Source: Cellvibrionales bacterium UBA2618 (GTDB taxonomy: Bacteria; Pseudomonadota; Gammaproteobacteria; Pseudomonadales; Porticoccaceae). Taken from it: 15,572 bases of DNA. The translations under genes were made by a program, and so were the position numbers. The notes under the pieces were generated by a model that made no database searches, was not told where the DNA came from, and saw only the letters and a program-made list of their open reading frames with translations. Of this stretch, positions 15,153 to 15,572 are shown piece after piece. The stretch covers positions 1 through 15,572 of the forward strand of contig DDJS01000051.1 of the NCBI GenBank assembly GCA_002339165.1, written 5' to 3'. Within the stretch, counting starts at the first letter, position 1. The number at the start of each line of letters is the position of its first letter.

Positions 15153-15572
15153 TTAGTTATTTCGCGACAGTACAAGATCGTCGTTAGGTTGTTGTGGCGC
15201 CGGAAACGCGCGTTCACTATGGCATAGGCCAGTCTCAAGAAACATTTCGCAGAGTTTGTAAGAGATCAATCCGGGATTGATAACCGGCACCGGCAAGACC
15301 TGCTGCAAAAACGCATGAGACTGGTGCATGGTGGTTGAACCAAGAACGATAACATCGGCCTTGTCCTCCTCGATCGCCTTGAGCGCCTCGCTCTCCAATT
15401 TTTTGAAGATTACCTCTTCCTTTCCGGCGAGTAATTCGGCTAGATCGGGACGCGTGTCGATAGACCGCATAGAGGCACATCGCGCCTCGAGTTTGTATTC
15501 AGATAACACCTTGCGGTATAGATGAAACCACTCATCCCACATAGTAATAATGCTAAATTTATGCCCCAACAT
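15153..15572 (-). CDS. Asp/Glu/hydantoin racemase family protein, partial (N-terminus outside the window)
   Basis: The C-terminal 139 or so residues are present. The gene runs off the window edge, and the Met at the very end is probably internal, since family members have about 220-250 residues. Marks are GHKFSIITMWDEWFHLYRKV, ARCASMRSIDTRPDL, the EALKAIEEDKADVIVLGSTTMHQ stretch, and PVPVINPGLISYKLCEMFLETGL. These are characteristic of the hydantoin-racemase-like (HyuE/AroM-type) branch. The second catalytic Cys of the superfamily, usually in an LGC(T/A) loop, is Ser here (VLGSTTMH); this seems common in this branch. The first Cys would lie outside the window. Candidate reactions are racemisation of a hydantoin or amino acid, or cis-trans isomerisation like maleate isomerase. 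It is first in the visible minus-strand cluster. Confidence 0.85.
   Translation of the reverse strand: MLGHKFSIITMWDEWFHLYRKVLSEYKLEARCASMRSIDTRPDLAELLAGKEEVIFKKLESEALKAIEEDKADVIVLGSTTMHQSHAFLQQVLPVPVINPGLISYKLCEMFLETGLCHSERAFPAPQQPNDDLVLSRNN

Noticed and set aside
1..15572. CRISPR array, tRNA/rRNA genes, insertion sequences or attachment sites
   Set aside because: No regularly spaced repeats, no cloverleaf-like sequences, no transposase frames and no terminal inverted repeats were seen on either strand.

Overview
The window looks like chromosomal DNA from a Gammaproteobacterium, probably a marine or soil heterotroph. The evidence is a YlqF-type ribosome GTPase, a TetR-controlled catabolic operon, and moderate, uniform GC. 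This placement is inference from gene content; no RNA gene or species marker is present.

Layout. (1) Positions 1-630 hold decayed coding sequence on the minus strand: a polyphosphate kinase 2 (PPK2) remnant and, beyond it, a probable NUDIX hydrolase remnant with three in-frame stops. (2) An alpha/beta hydrolase (753-1703, +) converges on a TetR regulator (1707-2336, -). (3) The TetR gene is divergent from a very tightly packed eight-gene plus-strand operon (2525-9191): NAD-type SDR, SnoaL/NTF2-like protein, acyl-CoA ligase (TTG start), two single-hotdog MaoC-like hydratase subunits, a thiolase-fold protein without the thiolase cysteine, a DUF35 zinc-ribbon/OB protein, and a Rieske oxygenase alpha subunit (TTG start). 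(4) A gene-poor stretch is followed by a small membrane protein and ylqF/rbgA (both -). (5) A lone SDR (11495-12250, +) follows. (6) A second minus-strand cluster (15572 down to 12428) carries an Asp/Glu/hydantoin racemase (cut by the window edge), two tandem paralogous SnoaL-like proteins, an HMG-CoA-lyase-type enzyme and an isochorismatase-type cysteine hydrolase.

How the genes fit together. The operon reads as a complete CoA-ester route. A carboxylic acid is activated by the ligase, hydrated by a two-subunit MaoC hydratase, and cleaved by a cysteine-less thiolase-fold enzyme with DUF35. That last pair matches Ltp2-DUF35 steroid side-chain aldolases better than true thiolases. The Rieske oxygenase, SDR and SnoaL protein would oxidise or dehydrate the ring or chain. 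No acyl-CoA dehydrogenase and no oxygenase ferredoxin or reductase are encoded here. The HMG-CoA-lyase-like gene in the second cluster also cleaves tertiary-alcohol CoA esters, so a branched, isoprenoid, steroid or alicyclic substrate is a reasonable guess. The substrate itself cannot be read from the sequence.
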